Source: Canna indica
Lineage: Eukaryota; Streptophyta; Magnoliopsida; Zingiberales; Cannaceae
Length of the DNA stretch: 64,000 nt
Direction: 5' to 3'
NCBI GenBank assembly: GCA_034359265.1
Contig: CP136895.1
Coordinates: 374,501 to 438,500, forward strand
Of this stretch, positions 59,761 through 64,000 are shown in pieces; positions within the stretch are counted from its first letter, which is position 1, and every line of letters starts with the position of its first letter. A model generated the notes under the pieces. The model was not told the origin of the DNA. It did no database searches and worked only from the letters and a program-made list of their open reading frames with translations. Position numbers and translations under genes: made by a program.

Positions 59761-62491
59761 ATGAGGAGTCTGCTGGCACTTGTGTTCATCCTTGTTCTTG
59801 TGCTACCACTTGCATCCTGTAATAGGCTGAATCCTTCCGTTCTGCAAAAAGGAAGCCCTAACTGCTACAACTTCTCCATCCCATTCCCCTTCGGCATCAA
59901 CACCAGCGCTCCCATCGCTCGCGCAGGCTTCGAGGTTTACTGCAACGATATGCAAGGAGGTTTTCCCATGCTGCAGCTCGGAAATGCTACATATCAGTTG
60001 CTCAACATCTCATTGGAGGCACGCTATTTCTTTACTTTATTAATTGATGAATCCCTTCTTTCGTTTTTAATTCATGTATATATAGAGAGAGATTGTTTAT
60101 TAATAAATAGCTACCGGCAGGGCTACGTCAGGATTGCTGGGCGGACCATAAAATGGTCCTGCAACAGCAACGGCTGGAACGAACCCCCCAGCAATGTCAT
60201 CGATCTCACTGGAACCCCTTACACTTTCTCAGAAACCCAGAACAGGTTCACGGCCACCGGTTGCGACGCCATGGCCATGATCGTTGCCGACTCCGGCGGT
60301 CCTCATAACTACACAGGCGGATGCGTCGCCTTTTGCCCTACTCCCGACAGCGCCATCGATGGCTCATGCACCGGCGTGGGCTGCTGCCAGGCTCCGGTCC
60401 CGAGGGGTCTCAAGAGTCTGAGGTTGAATTTCACGAGCATAAGGGGCATGACCGGATCCGCGAATGACACCTCAGGGACTTGCAGCAAGGCCTTCATAGT
60501 GGAACAGAGCTGGTTCAAGTTCTCCATCGACGACCTCCGCGGGAATCCCAACGATAGCTACCGCCCCGTCGTGTTGGACTGGTCCATCGGCAACAAGACG
60601 TGCGAGCAAGCGCGAGCTGCTCCAGACTATGCTTGCGTCTCCAATCATACCGATTGCTACGACGCTGGCACCGGATACCGCTGCAACTGTTCCCAAGGCT
60701 ACAGAGGGAACCCTTATGACCCTTTAGCAGGCTGCCTTGGTACAAACTTATTAATCTCATCAGCTAATTCCACTCAATGAATTGTTCATGCGTTTGTACG
60801 AATCCATTATGGGTTTTGACTTTCTATTATTTGAGATATTAATTACTTCTACTCATGCATTGATGTCTGACAGATATCGATGAGTGTAATGATCCAAACA
60901 AGCACGACTGCGTTTGGAAATGCATCAACGAAGTTGGAAGGTATCGTTGTGATTGCCCACGAGGATCCAGTGGAGATGGTAAAAAACAAGGAACTGGCTG
61001 CAATAAGGTTAACATGTTGGAGATTGGATTAGGCAAGTTAATTCCTGATGCCCCTGATTCAACTAATTAGTGCTTAGAGCATGAATTCTTAATTAATCAT
61101 CGGCAAACAAGTTACAAGCGAGTGTTAAGTTGTTGCTACTTTTTAACACACACACTGGTGGAACAACTCTTCTGCAAGTTCTCATGAATGAGCTTTAACT
61201 ATTCGAAAAGAAATTTAATTAAAGCTAAGCATTTTGAGTTCAATGCAAGAATTAAAATCTACAGACAATTCAAGTGTGGATGATGGTACATGCAGGTACG
61301 GTATTAGGCGTCTTGGTTATAGTGGTCATGGTTGGCATCTCCGCTTACTGGGGTTTCAACAGAATGCAGAGAAGAAGGATCAAGCAAAGAAACTTCATGC
61401 AAAATGGCGGGTTGCTGCTGCAGCAACACATCTCCGCACGGCGAGCCGTCGCCAGGATATTTAGCTCGGAAGAACTCGCGAGGGCGACTGATAACTTCAA
61501 CGAAAGCCGAGTCCTGGGACACGGCGGATACGGTACGGTGTACAAAGGAATCCTATCAGATGACAGGGTCGTGGCGATAAAGAAGTCAAAATTCATCGAC
61601 CAAAACCAAATAGAGCAATTCATCAACGAGGTGATCATCCTCTCCCAGATCAACCACAGGAACGTCGTCAAGCTGCTGGGCTGCTGCTTGGAAACGGAGG
61701 TGCCGTTGCTGGTGTACGAGTTCATATCCAACGGAACCCTCTCTCATCATGTCCACAGCTCCAAGGCTCCGATGTCTTGGGAGAATCGTTTGAGAATCGC
61801 CGTGGAGACCGCCGGAGCGCTTGCATATTTACATTCGGCGACCGCGATTCCGATCATTCACAGGGATGTCAAGTCGGCGAACATTCTGTTGGACGAGGAT
61901 TTCACGGCAAAGGTTTCAGATTTCGGCGCGTCCAGGTTGATCCCGTACGACCAAACTCATGTGACGACGTTGGTGCAAGGAACGCTGGGGTATCTGGACC
62001 CGGAGTACTTCCAGACGAGCGTGTTGACGGAGAAGAGCGACGTTTACAGCTTCGGAGTCGTGCTGATGGAACTGCTGACGCGAGAAAAGCCTATATCGCT
62101 GGGTAGGTCGGAAGAAGAGAGAAATCTTGCGTCGCATTTCATTACGTTGTTGGAGGAGAAGCGGCTGTTGAGCGTGTTGGACCACAAAACAGTGGAGGAG
62201 GCTGGGGAGAGGCAACTGCTTGAAGTTGCGCAGATCACGAGAAGATGCCTCAACCTGAAGGCCGACGATAGGCCGACGATGAAGGAGGTGGCCGTGGAGC
62301 TTAACGCGCTGAGAAGGCTGTTGCTGCAGCATGCGGCTCGGCAGCGCCGCAAGGAAGGGGAAGAATGGTTGCTCAGCAATAGCCCTTCTAATTTGTGCAG
62401 ACGTCGAACCATCAAAGAAGACTACAATATGGAATGTCATCATCTGTTATCCACTACACTGGATCAGGATGAAGGGATGCGAGTAATTTGA
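59761..62491 (+). CDS. wall-associated receptor kinase (WAK/WAKL)
   Basis: The model has four exons, 59761-60018, 60121-60739, 60874-61032 and 61296-62491, giving 743 residues. A signal peptide ([16 protein letters not shown]) is followed by the Cys-rich galacturonan-binding region ([11 protein letters not shown]), an EGF-like module ending [18 protein letters not shown], a Ca-binding EGF ([13 protein letters not shown]...CDCPRG), a membrane segment ([19 protein letters not shown], about 347-365) and a kinase: [49 protein letters not shown] and [15 protein letters not shown]. It is an RD kinase with all core residues. WAKs link cell-wall pectin to growth and defence signalling at the plasma membrane. 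Introns 1 and 3 have GC donors. Intron 1 (102 bp) has no stop, so an unspliced reading would insert 34 residues. Confidence 0.92.
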
Positions 62492-63178
62492 TTTGCAGAA
62501 TGACATTGGTCGTCTTCAGTATTATTGCATGGGCTTTTCACTATATATCAAACTCAGATTGGATCGATCTATTAATTTTGCACACATTTCCTAGCTATGT
62601 ATAGTTGTTCACTATAGAGATGTAATCACATTGATCATCCTAAATGCCTTGATTAGATATCTAATTACATTAATCATATTTATTAACCATTATTATTATT
62701 ATAAATAGTTAATCAGGAATAAGGACAATTTTATAACACATGGATCCTATTGTGAGATAATTTTAATTAAATTTTTATCCGTCTGTAGCCACATTGACTT
62801 CAGAATACAAGTATTTGAGCGTTGACTCGCACGCATTATATACGAGAACTATATATAGTCTACAATTATATTCGAGAATAGTTAATCTGCATTTTAAAGA
62901 ATTCAACTAATACAAACAAAAAACGGGAGTAACTGAGAATATATATACATTAATTATTTACATGTCAAAAGTCAGAACATATAATACCAATTACACATCT
63001 ACTGAACGATACTACAATTTCTTATAAATGGTATAAAAATTGATTTATCCATAAAAGGGCCGGCCATCCAACGACATCCCTGAAACCCATAGATCTTTCT
63101 CAACCCTTGGCCAAAATGCAGCATTAATTATAGAAAAACATTAAATTAATAAATCCAAATGAAAATTAGATTCATCCA
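62492..63178. other. intergenic region between convergent genes
   Basis: 3' flanks of the wall-associated kinase and the NO VEIN-like gene. AT-rich, with nothing recognised. Confidence 0.55.
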
Positions 63179-64000
63179 TCAACTGGTCACAGAGGAGTCT
63201 CTGATTTGTCTAGACATGAAAAGTGCTAGCCGCAGAACATTTTGCTTACAGAGTTTTAGAGGATTCTTTAATATTGTAATACTTGCTTTCTTATGCCCTG
63301 ACAAGACCACATGTGCTATGCTGAATGAATCACCATGCTCTGCAGCAAATTGCCATTCCCTTGTTGATATTTCAAACCAGTTTTTACTCGCAAATCTGGT
63401 GGTCTTTACTTCAATATACTCCGTGTCTCCAATAATCAGGTCATACGGGGAGCCAGTTTCTATCTGTTCATTTACCCATTTCACCATATCTGGGCCGAGT
63501 CTTCTAGTTAGGTAATTATAAGCAATAATCTCTCCAAGTCTGCCAGCTCTACGTGATTGTGGGTCATCAACAGTATGCAAACTAACATTCTCCCGTACAA
63601 CAGAAGTTGATAAGATCTTCAAGCTCAAATTTGGGCAAGGAGACACAGACGAATCAGCTAATTCATTTTCGTTACTGGAACCAGAAATAACCTGATTATC
63701 TAGAGCATCAGAAGAATCCACTAATTGAGGCTCAGCAGTAATCATCTCTGAATCTTGAAATACCGATGTACCTTTCGATGCCAAATCCTCTTCTACAATC
63801 CAATCATCATCAATCTCAATGGGTTCGGGAAGTACTTCAACTTGTTTGATAATTCCAGGAGAATTGGTGGACTCTGTCCCAGGGCCACTGTATGACTCCA
63901 ACCCTGGTCTTGATGGAAAAGAATATTTTCTGCCACAACTAAAATCTAGGGCAGTTTTCCAATCTGTAGGAGGCCAACTTGGACAAATGCCTGGCTTCCT
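63179..64000 (-). CDS. NO VEIN-like protein, C-terminal part (DUF3883)
   Basis: The minus strand is open from the window edge to a stop at 63179, about 273 residues of what should be a much larger protein. The end matches the C-terminal domain of Arabidopsis NO VEIN: RAGRLGEIIAYNYLTRRLG, MVKWVNEQIETGSPYDLIIG, EYIEVKTT, WFEISTREWQFAAEHGDSF and IAHVVLSG, the nuclease-like fold named DUF3883. The preceding part is acidic and Ser-rich (PIEIDDDWIVEEDL), with GICPSWPPTDWKTA at the edge. NO VEIN is a nuclear protein needed for leaf vascular development and cell-fate decisions. Since only the 3' end is visible, it could be NO VEIN itself or a related DUF3883 protein. Confidence 0.85.
   Translation of the reverse strand, partial: RKPGICPSWPPTDWKTALDFSCGRKYSFPSRPGLESYSGPGTESTNSPGIIKQVEVLPEPIEIDDDWIVEEDLASKGTSVFQDSEMITAEPQLVDSSDALDNQVISGSSNENELADSSVSPCPNLSLKILSTSVVRENVSLHTVDDPQSRRAGRLGEIIAYNYLTRRLGPDMVKWVNEQIETGSPYDLIIGDTEYIEVKTTRFASKNWFEISTREWQFAAEHGDSFSIAHVVLSGHKKASITILKNPLKLCKQNVLRLALFMSRQIRDSSVTS

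Overview
The window is nuclear DNA of a flowering plant. Genes are split by GT-AG introns, intergenic DNA is AT-rich and full of small transposons, and every recognised product is a plant family (RIPK-type receptor-like cytoplasmic kinase, OTP51, HGL1, a wall-associated kinase, NO VEIN, PsaG, miR164). Several genes are GC-rich at the 5' coding end and AT-rich later, which fits a monocot, but I cannot name the species.

Layout. 1-8743 (+): a CCR4-type deadenylase/nuclease gene whose first exon lies left of the window. 9399-17269 (-): three genes on one strand, namely a RIPK-like cytoplasmic kinase, the PPR/LAGLIDADG chloroplast splicing factor OTP51, and the sphingolipid enzyme 3-ketodihydrosphingosine reductase. 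17.3-25.9 kb: transposon-rich DNA containing a previously unlisted MIR164 hairpin on the minus strand (20115-20198). 25907-27498 (+): a conserved-looking protein of unknown function. 29160-31922 (-): a coiled-coil protein with a membrane segment. 32996-41728: a broken psaG 3' end joined to a large, recent, imperfect inverted duplication. Its arms (33094-36386 and 39481-41728) are two copies of one unidentified multi-exon gene, and the loop holds a GGCCCA-rich tandem array. 41.7-46.4 kb: transposon-rich. 46465-58561 (+): the 22-exon cytosolic heteroglycan glucosidase HGL1. 59761-62491 (+): a wall-associated receptor kinase with two probable GC-AG introns. 63179-64000 (-): the 3' end of a NO VEIN-like gene.

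The genes do not form a pathway. The most notable items are the inverted gene duplication with its array (a likely source of hairpin RNA), the MIR164 locus with a one-base variant mature sequence, a family of GGCCCG-rich short elements with 8-bp target duplications, a 118-bp tandem duplication of an exon-donor segment inside HGL1, and the GC-AG introns of the kinase gene. Exon borders were set by reading splice sites, codon phase and remembered family sequence. No alignment or expression data were available.
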